DNA of 64,000 nt from positions 2,339,838-2,403,837 of the forward strand of contig NC_039516.1 in the NCBI RefSeq assembly GCF_003672135.1, given 5' to 3'. Both the position numbers and the translations under genes were made by a program. Source of the DNA: Ooceraea biroi. Its lineage: Eukaryota; Arthropoda; Insecta; Hymenoptera; Formicidae. The notes beneath the pieces are model-generated. The model worked only from the letters and a program-made list of their open reading frames with translations, was not told where the DNA came from and did no database searches. Positions 11,411 to 23,900 of the stretch are shown one piece after another; the stretch's first letter is position 1, and the number at the start of each line of letters is the position of its first letter.

Positions 11411-13422
11411 CGCAGTTCTCGGACGTTTCTCCAGTGCAATATACAAAAATTCCGTTATACAATACAATACAATTTATCTAATCCAAGGATGGGGAACAAG
11501 CTCGAGAAGCATACCGGGAAGGGAAAGAACATTAAAACAGGTCCTCCCTCACTATTAAAAATCGAGAATTGCAGGGAGAAATGCGACTGCATTTATGACA
11601 GCAATTAATCAATCGGTAGGCCGCCTCGACATTACGATCGAGGCTAGGAAAATTGGGAAATTCTTGATAATCTTTGTAGATCTCTAAATTCTGTGTAAGC
11701 CAAAGGTAATTTTGAGTAATCGAAAGATCAAGCGCGACAAATGTGTCAACATAGTTGCTTGCAGTCGTTTTCAGTCGTTCAGAACTCTTAGCGTTATTGT
11801 TGCCTTTGGCTCGTACAGAGATAAAACTGTAAGCGTCTCAGTGTTCATCTCTCTCTATTCATCTGTCTTCGTTAGCTACAATGCTAACGTAGATGGTCCA
11901 CGTTTTTATAATTAAATAGTGATAACGTTGCGATAACGCGCTCCGTTTTATAAAGTTCTTCCATTGTGCGCGAAAACGTGAAAAAATGTAATAAAATGGT
12001 GAACAGGTGCCTTTATGGAAACAGAGAAAACGACGGTCAAAACGCGCATTTAACGAAAGCGAACGCAGATATATAACACTTCTCTTGTATATTCGAAAGT
12101 TTAATCGCTCTTCTTCTAGTGAAAGTGGATTTTAACTCGATCCGTATCTCTAATTAAGAAGGTATGTCAGTTGCATTATTATTATTATTATTCTCGATGA
12201 TATCACGTAAATAAATTATGCTATTTATTAAATTCTGGAACATCAATGCATCTCACAATTGCGCTAAAATCCATAATATACTGTATATCTTATAACATCT
12301 TTATATGGGAATGCTCGCTGGGAATGCTTACGAGAGTTAACAATATTCCGATTAACTTTGTACAGGTATTTAGCATTATGGCATTTATATTAACCGTTAA
12401 GACTTCTTTATACATTGGTCGCGGAATGTATTTGTATAATGTAAGATAAATCCCGTTTCTCTTTCTAAAATTAGGCCAACGTTGTTCGTATCTCGCGTAC
12501 AACGTTTGTACTAGACTTTAAACTCGCTCTCTTAATTCACAGCTTTCGTTTTGGCTTTCATGTGTGCACGACTCTGTTCAGTGAAATTCATTTATAAATT
12601 GAAAAGTATGTCATTTAAATTGGATCATGACTCTTACAGTATTTATACTAAGTAATTTGTTAAATACTTTCTTGGAAGTTTTAAGAGCACAGCAGAAAGG
12701 CAGGAAGATAACGAAAGCAGTTTGCTTGTTTTAAATATAAAATTGGAAGATTACGATATTAAAAAAGAAATTTAAAACTCATGACTCGAAATATAATCTA
12801 TATTTAATGTTATGATCCAGCAAGAAACCTTTAACCGGGATATCCTACAAATTTAAAACAAATATGCCTTAATATAATTATATTGAGGTAAGATACGAAA
12901 TTAATTATAGACTTAAAATGTATTCTCTAAATTAACTAAAATGGAATGTAAATATGTAAAAAAGTCCTCTTAAAATGATTTACACGCTTTAGGAATGTAA
13001 CAGCGACATAACGTCATGATGGGACACGTCTCGGAATGTTCTCCTTAAAAACAAATTCAGTTATATTTGGATCTCACTGAACAGCAGCGTACAGAACCGC
13101 CAGGTTCTAGAATCCAGTCCGCCGAGGAAATAAACTGGCCAGATCCTAAAACTTTGCCGGTAATATTTACACAATTTGTAACTGGAATAGTCAATATCGC
13201 TTTTCGATAGAACCGTATAAAAAAATCCGCGATCACGGTAGATCAATTGTACGCTCGAATATATTTAATATAGCCTAGAGTGTCGCCGGTTTTCAGACAT
13301 CAGGGAAGTGCACGCCACTTCTGGAAGATTTTCTTATCTCTCGACTTGCATATCGCCTGTTCCAGTTGTCGAATTCGATACGGACGCACAGATCATCCAG
13401 AACATACGACATCCCGATTTCT
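11411..13422. other. Region between TMEM208 and the BTB-FLYWCH gene
   Basis: About 2 kb lie between two convergent stop codons, with 3' UTRs expected on both sides. AATAAA hexamers occur on the plus strand near 12209, but I cannot tell which is used. Short frames at 11712, 12246 and 13061 lack splice sites and family likeness. Nothing else is evident. Confidence 0.5.
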
Positions 13423-14644
13423 TTAGACACTATCCGTGTCCAGGCCCTTTTTCTTTCTGTAATCGTACTCCGATTGATAACCCGGTAGATGATTGTGTTC
13501 GCGTACTCCAGTGGGCATGAACCTCTCGGCGATCACCGAGCATTTACCCCGGCAACCACGGTGCTGCTCCGCGCAACGGTAATGCGACCTGTTCAGCACC
13601 TCGGAACGGGAGGTCAAGTTGTACACGTATCCCTCGTGGACCAGCTGCGGTCTGCCTCTCGCGGAGAGCCTGTAAGTTACTGGTTCCACGGCTGAAAATA
13701 AATATCGCATTTTTTACTTTATCTATGCAATTTTGCAAGAGATTACGTTCTAATTAATAATTAGAAATTATTGTATGTACCTTCTGACTGCGTTGTAAAT
13801 TTCCTCGCAATGGATTCGTCAGGTAACTCGATTATTTCTTCGCTATCGTTCATAGCATCGTTACTCTCGCCGTCGTGGGTAACATTTTTGCTACTCGCGG
13901 AGTCGTTCGCGTATCTCTCGTCGTCGTCGTCGTCGTCGTCTAACACAAGATTGATATTGTCCACGCTGTTAACGTTCGCTATCCTTTTAGATTCCTTGAC
14001 CGATCCGCTGTCACCCTCGACTGCGTGCACCTTTCTCTTTTTGGCGCTTCTCTTGATCCTGTTCCTGTGAGAGTGCACGGATTCGTCCGAGCTCTTGTTC
14101 TTGCTACCCTGCTCACTCGCGGCGTCCAACAAGGTGGCAGTGTCCTCGAGATCACCCTGTGCATCCGACACGTAATCGTTTAACAGCGGTATGATCTGCC
14201 CCTCGCCGCCTTCCAGCCCCTTTATTTGCAACATCTGTGCCACTTTCAGGAAAGTAGGTAAGTCCTCCTGCCTCACGTTTACCTCCCCTTGATACATAAA
14301 CTTTAACAAAGCTAAAAGCTCCTCGTACTTCACATCCTTTAGTATTATCACTGGATGCTGAGTAGGATGCTCCTGTAGAACAACCCTAAGCTTTTACTTA
14401 AGCACATTTATCAGGGGAATAATAGTAACAATTAAAATAGCTAAAGTACCTTGAATATATTCTTGAAGTAAGGGCTACATACAGAAAGGACTAGTTTGTG
14501 GGCGACCAATAATTTACCCTCTACAGCAAGCGTCACATCGACCAAATCATGCTGGCTCAAGTGAGAAAGAAAACCGGAAGTCAGATTGTCCGAAAAGTTA
14601 TTCCACTTCAAGGAAAATTCTTTCGATGCCAATGCAGCAGTCAT
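13423..14644 (-). CDS. BTB/POZ protein with a C-terminal FLYWCH zinc finger (BTB-ttk family, mod(mdg4)-like)
   Basis: A probable nuclear chromatin or transcription factor. Coding exons on minus are 14644-14450, 14372-13781 and 13691-13423, 351 residues. The BTB domain (residues 8-115) has the arthropod BTB-ttk signature: FSLKWNNFSDNLTSGF, DLVDVTLAVEGKLL, AHKLVLSVCSPYFKNIF and FMYQGEVNVRQEDLP. A disordered linker has an Asp7 run, a basic patch (NRIKRSAKKRKVH) that could be a nuclear localisation signal, and acidic/Ser stretches. The last exon encodes one FLYWCH finger with Y-N-L, H-Y-R-C-A, C-R-G-K-C and HNHLP in place. BTB plus FLYWCH is the architecture of Drosophila mod(mdg4), where FLYWCH ends come from alternative 3' exons. 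Only one is visible here. Orthology to mod(mdg4) itself is not proven. The upstream 5' UTR exon is not located. Confidence 0.9.
13917..13940. repeat. TCG trinucleotide repeat coding for Asp7
   Basis: A run of TCG on plus (GAC on minus) encodes seven Asp residues in the linker of the BTB-FLYWCH protein. Such coding microsatellites often vary in length between individuals. Confidence 0.85.
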
Positions 14645-15820
14645 GTTTGCCTACAGGGAAATAATCGATTACTGATCGGAATCAGAATCTTTTGATCAAT
14701 TAAATATCTTTTATAATCTATGCGTATGTGAGTTCATAAAATAACATGTGTGTGTCTGACTTGAGAAAAGTAAAAAAATCCCGCTGTAGAACACTCACAC
14801 ACAAAGTTTTTAACGGAGATTGTCAGTTTGCAATTATGTAATCGTAATTTAATACACGAATAATAATATTTTTGCAATAAGCAGTAGCTTAAGTAATACA
14901 TTTATTTAGCGACAGAAAGATGTATTGATATCTTCATTCGATTATTACTTAATTATGCAAAAATGCTTCAACATGATCGTCTCGAGAATGTTATCGTAAA
15001 TTGAAACGTTTTGAAATGTAGACGATCGTTTATATATCATTTGGATTTTTTAACCAGGCGACGTCGCAATGACAATGCTTGCGTTATCAGCACCCGCGTT
15101 ATTATTAATAATAAAATTCGTTACCTTTTTTATTACAAGAACGTGATCCGTGCTGTGTAACTGGGACGCGCCTATTTACGGTAGTTGTCAAACATTTCTG
15201 CCATGGAAAAAAAGACAATAGTGATGCGGCTGCCACCGTGCGTGGGTTTCCTATACCTCCAATCGCTACACACCACGCACACATTGACATGAAATGACAT
15301 TTGTCAATCTCCATCATTGGCTAAAAATTGTAGAGTTCGTACACTCAAACCTGTCTCATCACTCGAAGGCAGGCACATTCGGAATATATTCGCGAAGCAT
15401 CGCGTCTAGATACTCGTGCATCTTGTTTCTCTTACTCGATGATCGATATTCATATAATTTAGAACTACGCGTGACGATTTGATATTTGTAAGCGCTCGGT
15501 GCGCGTGAAAACTAAACATGACATTAAGAAATAACCGTAACAGATACATAATACTGGATCAATTAATAAAAACAAAGTTGGAGTTTTAAATCAACAGTCA
15601 CGGTGCGTGAACATCAAGAATGAGAACGGAATGAAGAACGAGTTCGATATATCGAGAGAGCTCGATTATCTATCGAACTATCTATCGGTCGCGCGGGCAA
15701 CGCGACGGATTCCAAACAGACCGTGCACTCGCGTGACTACGAGGACTCGACACCTGAGATTTCTCAAATTTGCACATTTATATCGTCAAATTGCAAACTG
15801 AAAAATAAGTTCTCGATAAA
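14645..15820. other. Divergent upstream region of BTB-FLYWCH gene and DRC3
   Basis: Start codons of the two genes point away from each other. No coding exon is supported; the small frames at 15105-15317 and 15294-15482 look random. A sequence like a ciliary X-box lies at 15688-15701. Confidence 0.5.
15688..15701 (+). promoter_or_regulatory. Candidate RFX X-box upstream of DRC3
   Basis: GTCGCGCGGGCAAC fits the ciliary X-box consensus GTNRCCNNRGYAAC at 13 of 14 positions; the mismatch is G for the second C of the left half-site. It lies about 120 nt before the DRC3 ATG, the usual distance for RFX targets. DRC3 is a motile-cilium gene, so regulation by RFX is expected. That this site is used is inference. 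Confidence 0.4.
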
Positions 15821-18274
15821 ATGTACAAAGTGGAGGCAGCCAGCGCGCTGTGCGAAGTTGCGGAGCCAGGCGTGATAACTGGAAACATACTTATTTCCTT
15901 GGCGATCGAGCAGGGACCGAAGAACGAGGCTGGCAAATTGTTTCTCAAAGACGGGATCGAGTTGAACAAAATGAAGGAGATACGCATCGAGTTTCTCAGT
16001 AGGCTCGCATTAAGAATCCGTACAGTAGCGACGTAAATTGTTTATTTTATATATTTTTTTATTATATTTATTACATTATATTGTTTTTATTATTTTATTA
16101 TATTATAATTATTATATTATATAATATATTATATAATTTTTATTATATAAATAATTCCAATATCTAAATACATTGCTTTGCAGATATCCTGAACATCGAT
16201 TACTTGTGGCTGTTGAAAAATCTAGTCAAACTGTCATTGTCCCACAATGTCATTGAGGTAATCGAGAATCTCGACGAGCTTGTACACCTGAAGGAGCTGG
16301 ATCTCTCGTTCAATCGCATCAAAGTCATGGAAAACCTGAATCACTTGGATCAACTAGAAATTCTGCTTTTGTACAGTAACGAAATCTCGATTGTACAAGG
16401 CATAGATAACTTGAAGAAGCTCACTATTCTCAATATTGGTAAAAATAAGATTGCGGACTGGAAACATGTACGTGTGATTGATTGATCGATCTATTACTTC
16501 GTTATCAATGACGTTTAATTATTGCAGGTCATGTACCTGCGCGACTTCAAATTGCTGCGAAGTTTAAATGCGTGTGACAATCCCTGCGCTGAAATGGATG
16601 GATACTTGGATTATTTAATCGCATTCGTGCCGCAACTGGTTTATTATCAGTATAGAATGATATCGGAAGACGCACGTCAATCTGCCATCAACAAGCATTA
16701 GTAATTTTATGAATTTCAAGATTGCATAAAAGAGAAAAGTGAAAGGCACTTTAATATTTTGAGTAATAATGCTATTATTTTTACAGTCGTGTAATTACTA
16801 ATCTTGAAGAAAACGAAGCAAAACTACAAGCGGAATTAAAATCGCAACAAGAACTGGAAGACAAAATTGCGTTACTGTCTGTTTCGTACGTAGAATACCT
16901 TGACGAAGACTGCCTTTTTCAACAAATGTTTTCTCTCGACAAAGGTAAATTTATGTCTCATCTCTTATTGCCAGTCACGCGTGTTAATTTATCTAAATGC
17001 ATTAGATGGTAGGACGTTATCTCTGATAAACGAAGATACGCAGAACGCGTTTGCGCAGTATCGAAAGTCCTTCTCTGCGATATGCAATGAATTATTCGAA
17101 CTAGGATTACAGGAGCATAGGAAAAGAGCGGAAGAAGTACGATTGTTCGAGGTTGCCGTTAATGAAGGCAAGGAAAGCACGCAGAGTGAAGCGAGAAAGT
17201 AAAGATAAAATATTGATAAAAATTTATTAAAAGGAATACTTTGTAATAATTCTTTCAAAGTTGCGATTATTTAACTGCAATGAAATATATATTTCAATTA
17301 ATAGCGCGTAACAATTACATTTAGCATGTAATTTCGTTCAATTGTGCAAGGATCATAGACGAGGTGCTTGAAAAAAAAGCCGAAATATTCGCGAACATAA
17401 AAAAAGTGATGGAAGCTCTGGTGGAGGAGGAAGCTGAGGCAACTGATGACAAGGCTATGAAAGTGAGAGGATTACTTGATGAATTTAACGAGTTACTGTC
17501 CAAGGCACAAACCCAGTTGATGTCGAAGGAAGTTGTACTACACGATCAGCTGGAAGTGCGTATGGATGTGTTAATCCGGAAATGTTTACCGTAACGTAAT
17601 TATCTGATAATTAAATTTAGAAGAACGATTCGATTTTTTGGAAAAGGACATAAATGAAGTCTTCGGATCTAATATGACGGATATGGTGGGCTCGTTCCTA
17701 GAAAATGCGCGGATATACTTCTCCAACTTGCGAAACGCGGAGGCTGAGTATAACGATCGCGTAAATGAATCGGTTTCGTCTTATCTAAGCGGTTTTGGGG
17801 ACGAAGAGAGCGTACCGGCGCATCTTGCAGATCTCTGCGGGGACAAGGATACTTTGGCTACCACTCTCGCCGCGTCGCATGATGTACATTTGCAAGTAGG
17901 CAGTGAACATTTGGAAAGATGAGTAAAAACTGTTCAAAACGAGTAAAGTAAGCGGCAAAGCGGTGATTTTAGGTGATAAACGATCGAGAGGAACGCATGA
18001 TGAATCGGCTCAATGATTGGCTGAGAGAATATACTGATCAATTAATCGTGTAAGTATTATTTGAATATTTAATGATGATATAACGACGTACAAAATAAGT
18101 AGTTAATTTTTTCGATATTTTCGTTATAGAGATGAAAACAAGAGGAATCGTCAACAGATACTGGAAATATCGCATTTCTTTGGATTTCAACGACAGGAAT
18201 TAAGTACGGTGGGTTTGCCGCAACCGGTAGAGTTGACGGACGTAGATCTGGATATGGATAATCTAAATGATTAA
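15821..18274 (+). CDS. DRC3: Dynein regulatory complex subunit 3 (DRC3/LRRC48)
   Basis: A nexin-dynein regulatory complex component that couples inner arm dyneins in motile axonemes, in insects chiefly sperm flagella and chordotonal cilia. Coding exons are 15821-15998, 16184-16467, 16528-16700, 16787-16944, 17006-17198, 17351-17559, 17621-17895, 17973-18049 and 18130-18274, about 563 residues (human is about 520). After the N-terminal segment come SDS22-like leucine-rich repeats (LVKLSLSHNVIEVIENL, HLKELDLSFNRIKVMENL, QLEILLLYSNEISIVQGI, LTILNIGKNKIADW) with an LRR cap ending in DYLIAFVPQLVYYQYR. Coiled coil follows to the end, including SNMTDMVGSFLENAR and ASHDVHLQVINDREE, both close to human DRC3. 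The exon 6 donor was set at C|GTATGG because GAA|GTGCGT breaks frame with exon 7. An AATAAA at 18328-18333 gives a very short 3' UTR facing ECI1. Confidence 0.95.
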
Positions 18275-18509
18275 AAGTTAACGATTAACATGCCACGATG
18301 TTTTTCTTTTTGGAAGAAAACTCGAGAAATAAACGCACGTGAGTTTTACATTTTACGTATATCGCATTTATTGGCTATTAAAAAATATATATATATATTC
18401 TAATATACACAGAAAACCTCTTATATAAAACTCTTATAAAAGTTTATCAAAGCTGATTTATAAAAATCACAATTTTACAAATACAAAAATACAATCATCA
18501 TCGCCGTAA

Positions 18510-19660
18510 CTATTGTTGCTTTTGCTTCAGGTGTTCGATGTAGAATTTAAGCCCAGCTTGTACCTTTGGTAATTGTATGTAAGTCAAGAATTTATTAACA
18601 TCAGCTTCTTGATTTTCTTTCATCCATTGAATCAAGTCGTTTCGCACCTCTAACTTGGTCGCGCCCCTTCCGTTGGCTTTATCAACAACAGAATATACGA
18701 TTAGTATGCGAGCATACCGAAACCCCGTCGCGAAACGTGATACCACGACAGTCTTACCTGGTATATTCTTAAAAGACAGTATGTAATTCTTGCACTTCTC
18801 AATCGCGTCGGCTTTATCCTTGGCGAGCTCATCCACGAGTCCCATTTGCAATGCTGCTTCAGGTTTAAACATCGCTCCCCTGAAACGTGAGAGTCACGTC
18901 GTACGATGTCTCATCTCGATTAAATCAATTCTACGTACTTTAAGAGTGCTTTCTCGGCCTGTCGATAGCCCAACACCAAGATGTAAACCTCCATAAGCCA
19001 TTTAGGAGCGACAATGCCCAACTGTGTCTCGTTCAGCCCTATAGTGTGCTTTCCTTCCACGAAGACCCTGTACTCCGTAGACATCGCCAGCATGCAACCT
19101 CCGGCAGGACTAGAGCCCTGCATGAAACGGGAAAGCAATATCTTTATTATATTGTGTCACGCGCAGATGCATAGTAACACTTGGAAGAATTGCTACATTG
19201 ATGGCAGCAGCGACTGGAATCTGCAGAGTGTAAAGAGCCAACCAGGCGTCCTGAAAGGCACGCCAGAAGGTGGTGAGCCTCTTCACGTCGGAATTGTACA
19301 TTTCCATAATGTCTAATCCTGCTGAGAATACAGTCGGCAACGATGACGTCAGTATAATGCCCTTGCTGCGATTCTCTTGAGACTGCAGCAGAGATGTTTT
19401 CAGTGCACCTAGCAGCTCTGTGTTCAGGCTGTTGACAGGTGCTCGTGCCATAGATATAATGTCGATCCCTGTTGGATCATTGGGTCGTAAGACTCAAAAT
19501 TCAGGGGGTAGGTTGTGTATTAGGAATGCTAGTCTGTGAAGATAACACCGCTGTTACCTGTATCGTTGTCACGCGTAGTTTCGACCAATTTCGAGCCTGT
19601 GGCGTAACATCTCCTGAAATACACCTGTCCTCCAGCGATCAGGGTCTTCAGTATAGTCAT
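18510..19660 (-). CDS. ECI1: Enoyl-CoA delta isomerase 1, mitochondrial
   Basis: It shifts 3-cis or 3-trans double bonds of enoyl-CoA to 2-trans so that unsaturated fatty acids can enter mitochondrial beta-oxidation. Coding exons on minus are 19660-19558, 19468-19197, 19117-18939, 18879-18758 and 18676-18510, 280 residues. Exon 1 gives a basic, acid-free N terminus (MTILKTLIAGGQVYFRRCYA), a mitochondrial targeting peptide. The crotonase core has APVNSLNTELL, VFSAGLDIMEM (CoA-binding region and oxyanion hole), SSPAGGCMLAM and IGLNETQLGIVAP. The Glu in NETQ, near residue 155, is the expected catalytic base. The C-terminal helix, with FLTYIQLPKVQAGLKFYIE, matches the ECI1 type rather than the ACBP-fused ECI2. 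A minus-strand AATAAA near 18371-18366 puts the poly(A) site within about 40 nt of that of DRC3. No active-site loss is seen. Confidence 0.96.
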
Positions 19661-20923
19661 GTTGGCAGATGGAGCGTATTTCAGTCTTGCTCGCAAATGG
19701 AAGAATGGATAGAAAAAGAACTTGTAACAAGTCTGTATTACAACGAATATATTAGAGATAACGACAATATGCTGATGACTGAATTAATGGTAAACAGATA
19801 TAATTATCTGCTTCACTTCTGTGTAAATAGTTAGTAATCTTGGAAAATCTTCAGAGCAGTTCAAGTCCGTACAGTTAATTAGACATAAACATGTAGTAGT
19901 GTCACAATCTTGGAAGCAGCAAACACCGATGGACCGATTGACCAAAGTTCATTTTCATATACGATATCTTTCAGGGATGGCGCTAGAGCACGCAGTGCCT
20001 CCCTGATATGCATATACTGTATTCTTGTTGCAACATACGTGATAGCTATAAATTAATATCGGCACAAAAGTTTAATATAAGCGACATAAGTTTTTCCAAT
20101 ATCAATTAGGTAATAAAAATCGATAGATAAGTAATGCATCAGTGTGATGGGCCACGTCGCGCGCGAGATGTCAAAAATAAATTATGTATGTATAAATTTA
20201 TAATATTTATAACACATCCATGCGACTTTCCATACATGATAAAAAGAGCGGAGCAGACTAACTTTTTAGTTATTAAAATTATGGTCTAGTTAACGTTAAA
20301 TGCTTCTCCTTTTTTTTCTATTTTTTTTCTTATCCAGAGTCAGTATCTTATGTAATCGATTAATTTTGCATGTATTATCGACTTCATTTTCGTCTAGCAA
20401 TATATGACATTTGCGATTCTAATTATAAATTGTAATTATCCTCGCGGCTCGTAAATAATTATGGATAACGCGTATATTTATCGCGCGATCGCATTACGCA
20501 TTTCCATGAAATCGAATCATTTACATTTATGTTTGCTGCTTAGGTCGTGCTTTCTCGCTGCGGCGCGGCGTTCACCGAGAGGGCGTAAGCGCACGGGGCA
20601 CCTCGCGAGCTACGCGACAATCCGCGCAGGAGAAATCGGTGTTTGACAGCGTCCGTTTCGCCGGGTGCCCTAATCGCATCGCCATCGCTTTTGCCCCCCG
20701 CCGTCGCCGCTGGCATCATCGGTGACCATCGCAGCAGACCAATCGCGGACAGGTGCCAACATGGCTGCTACTGCACTGCCTGCTCGTCCTCTCGTGACAT
20801 CGCCCATTGTCTCGACGGCACTCTAATCTAACGGCGGAAAGCGGAGGGACCAGCGATCGGCGAGCGCGAGACGACGCTTTAAATGGAACGGCGCACTTCA
20901 ATGGAAGACTTCAGCTAGCAACA
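19661..20923. other. Divergent upstream region of ECI1 and CARMIL
   Basis: Between two divergent starts. The right half (about 20520-20920) is rich in CpG and GC, which fits a CARMIL promoter and 5' UTR; the left half is AT-rich. The open frames in it have no supported splice sites or known motifs. Confidence 0.5.
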
Positions 20924-23900
20924 ATGTCCACCCGGTCGCAGCTCACGAAAGATCTGAACGGTTCGTTTCCCTTTCGTCGCAAAAGTGTTTACATTTACGC
21001 GCAAGACCGAGCGAACTGTCATCCGTCATCCCCGAGCGATCATCTCCCTAGCGCTATCGAGTCTTCTCAGTCCGCCCCGCTTTTCGTGCTGCGTGAGTTC
21101 TCGCGCGAGCAATTGGCAACTGTCATCGTACCTTTTTACACGTAAAACGAGAAAAGAAAGCGAACAAATTGACGAAAAAGTGCAATTAAATTGCCCGTCC
21201 TACTTTTTCGTTCGGCACTGTTGTCCCATGTACATACGACGCACGATTGTGTGAATTATTCATTACTTGCAGAATCGGTGAAAGCGCTACTCGGCAAGCA
21301 TGTGAAAATACTATTAAAAAACGTGGTGAAATTAGAAACGAAGCAGGACAAGCAGGAAAATCGTGTTCTCGTGAGTAATCTCTGGATCCTTTCTTCCTTT
21401 CTCTTTCATGTTGCGATTCGCGACGATTTGTGTTTTGAGTTTTCAGCTAAATCTCTATCCTTTTCTATTCAAGGTGTTTTCGCCATGTCGCCTCTTTCTC
21501 TTATCGGCCAAAGTACCCACAAGAGTAAGTCTCGCTTATTTTGTACCTCCTTTCGTTCCCTCGCTCCCTGCGACGCAGCGATGACGTTTAAATTTTTATT
21601 CTTTTCTAGATCGACTGCCACTTTCATTACTTAGAGATAACGGCTATAGAGTCGAGAAGAGCCAATCAGTTATGTTTGACTGTTGGGGAACGATTTTACA
21701 ATTTTACCACCACCAACCAAGGTGCGGATACCACGGAAGTGGACGCCATGATAGAGGCCTTACACACGGCGATTCGAAATATTTTTCCTACAGTACCGTT
21801 AAAGTACGTTCCATCCAGTTTGCGATCGAGTTACATCTGCCACCCTGTTACTAACGCGTTCCGAAACATTGTTTTCCAGTTACATTATACGAAAAATAGA
21901 GGTAATACCAGCTAGCAGGCTGCAAAGTATACGGGGGAGCGAGTTAGCTAGAAGCACTGAAGCCACGAGGCATACAGGGCCATGCGGTGGTTTTTCTACT
22001 CAGTATGCATGCATGTGCGACTTGCACGGCGTACCGTACAGGGAAGAGGTAGCTTGGGTGAGAATCGTGACACTAGTCGCATCCGCGACGCAAAATCTGT
22101 TGTTGTAGAAACCTTACTTGAACCTAAACGCGAATTTTAGGATGTGGACACGATATATCTCTCGCACGACACGCGGGAGCTGAATCTGAGGGACTTCGAT
22201 CACCTGGACCAGAAGGATCTGGTGCCAATTATCTCGGCCTTGGAATACAACACTTGGTTCACGAAATTACGAGCGTCCCACCTCAAGCTGAATCACGAGC
22301 CTCTGGAGAGATTGCTACACGTGATGCGGAGGTCGCTGTCCATCCAGGAACTCTACTTGGACAATCTCGGGATTAAATGGTAATTAAAGCATGCGCGTGG
22401 GCGTAAGAGGTGACTTGACGCGCGCTCGTAACGTATGAATATTCGTTTTAAAGGGATTTCGCTCACAAGCTGTCGTTAGCCTTGATCTCCAACGCTAACA
22501 CGATACTGCAAACGATCGATCTGTCGCACAATACCATCGAGGACAAAGGTACGTTGACTGATTAATAAATCGATATCGGTGATCCACATTGCATCGCTTT
22601 TGTATTCGAAATCTTTATCCGCACTACACCCGATTAAAGCGATCTCCGTTCTCTCCACTCGTTACTCATAATTTCAAAAGTAAATATCTTGAACAGATTT
22701 TTTTTATATTTTTTGTAGGAGCCTCTAGCTTGTGTGGGATAATTGCCAAGCTAATGCAAGGTGTGCCAATAATCACGTATTTTTCTTATCCCTAGTAATT
22801 ATACTAATATATGTATTACAATTCGTCCATTCTTATTTTACACTCGTAGAATCTCAGCACTCATTACATTTTCCTTTCATTTTGACTAACGTAATAGCCT
22901 AGACATCTGTTTTACATTACCGTACGAAGTACTTGGAAATGAAAACAGTAATTTCTAGTCAAACGTTTATCGACGCACCACTTAAAGTTTGTAATGCATA
23001 TTTAAGGTGGCACGCATTTGAGCGCTCCTATCGGCAAGCTGCCTAAGGGTTTGCAAAAATTGAATTTGGCCCATTGCGGACTAACCGGGAAAGGTGTAGG
23101 CCAAATAGCGCATGCACTAAGCTTGAACAGGAGCATGCCGACCAGCTTGCGATATCTGAATCTTTCGGAGAACACCTTGAAGGATGACATTAATGTAAGT
23201 TCGTAAAGCATCACTTTGAAATTGAATACAAGTTAATCGTAATCCTGACTTCGACATTTGATTTGCAGAATTTGTGCAATTTCTTGGCGCAACCTAATAG
23301 TTTAACACACTTAGATCTTAGCGGTACGGATACTACCTTAGAATGTGTAAGTAGATAATTTTATAATTAATTTCCTCTAGATATTAATTTCAAAAGTATT
23401 CATTACTTGCTGCTTTGTAACTTGACTTTTAGTTGTTCGGTGCATTGCTGCGGGGTTGTGCAACTAATCTAGTCCACCTGAACGTTGCCCGGAATTCTTT
23501 TTCGAGCAAGAAGACCAAAGAAATACCTCCGAGCTTTAAGCAATTCTTCACGGCGACTCTCTCACTCAAGTACTTAAATATATCCTCCTGCAAGCTACCG
23601 TTGGAGGCACTGAAGCATCTGCTGCTCGGCTTGGCGTGCAACGAAAGTACGGTCGGTCTGGAGCTCGACATGAGCGGGAACAACTTGGGGTCCATGGGCG
23701 CGCACGTTTTAGAGTCGTGCATTCATGGAGTTCGATGCATAGCGTCGCTCGATATATCGGACAGCAGTGAGTATAACAGTTGCACTGTAAATATTCTCGT
23801 CAAGTATCGAAAAAGTGTTTTACAATTTCTTTTTCTTAATTTGAAATTCTATTGCAGACATGGACGTCGATCTCGCGCAAGTTATAACGGCCGTAGGCAA

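Noticed and set aside
16204..16485. Separate small leucine-rich repeat protein at 16204-16485
   Set aside because: It is exon 2 of DRC3. The exon opens at 16184 after a CAG acceptor and joins exon 1 in frame, giving LNILNIDYLW.
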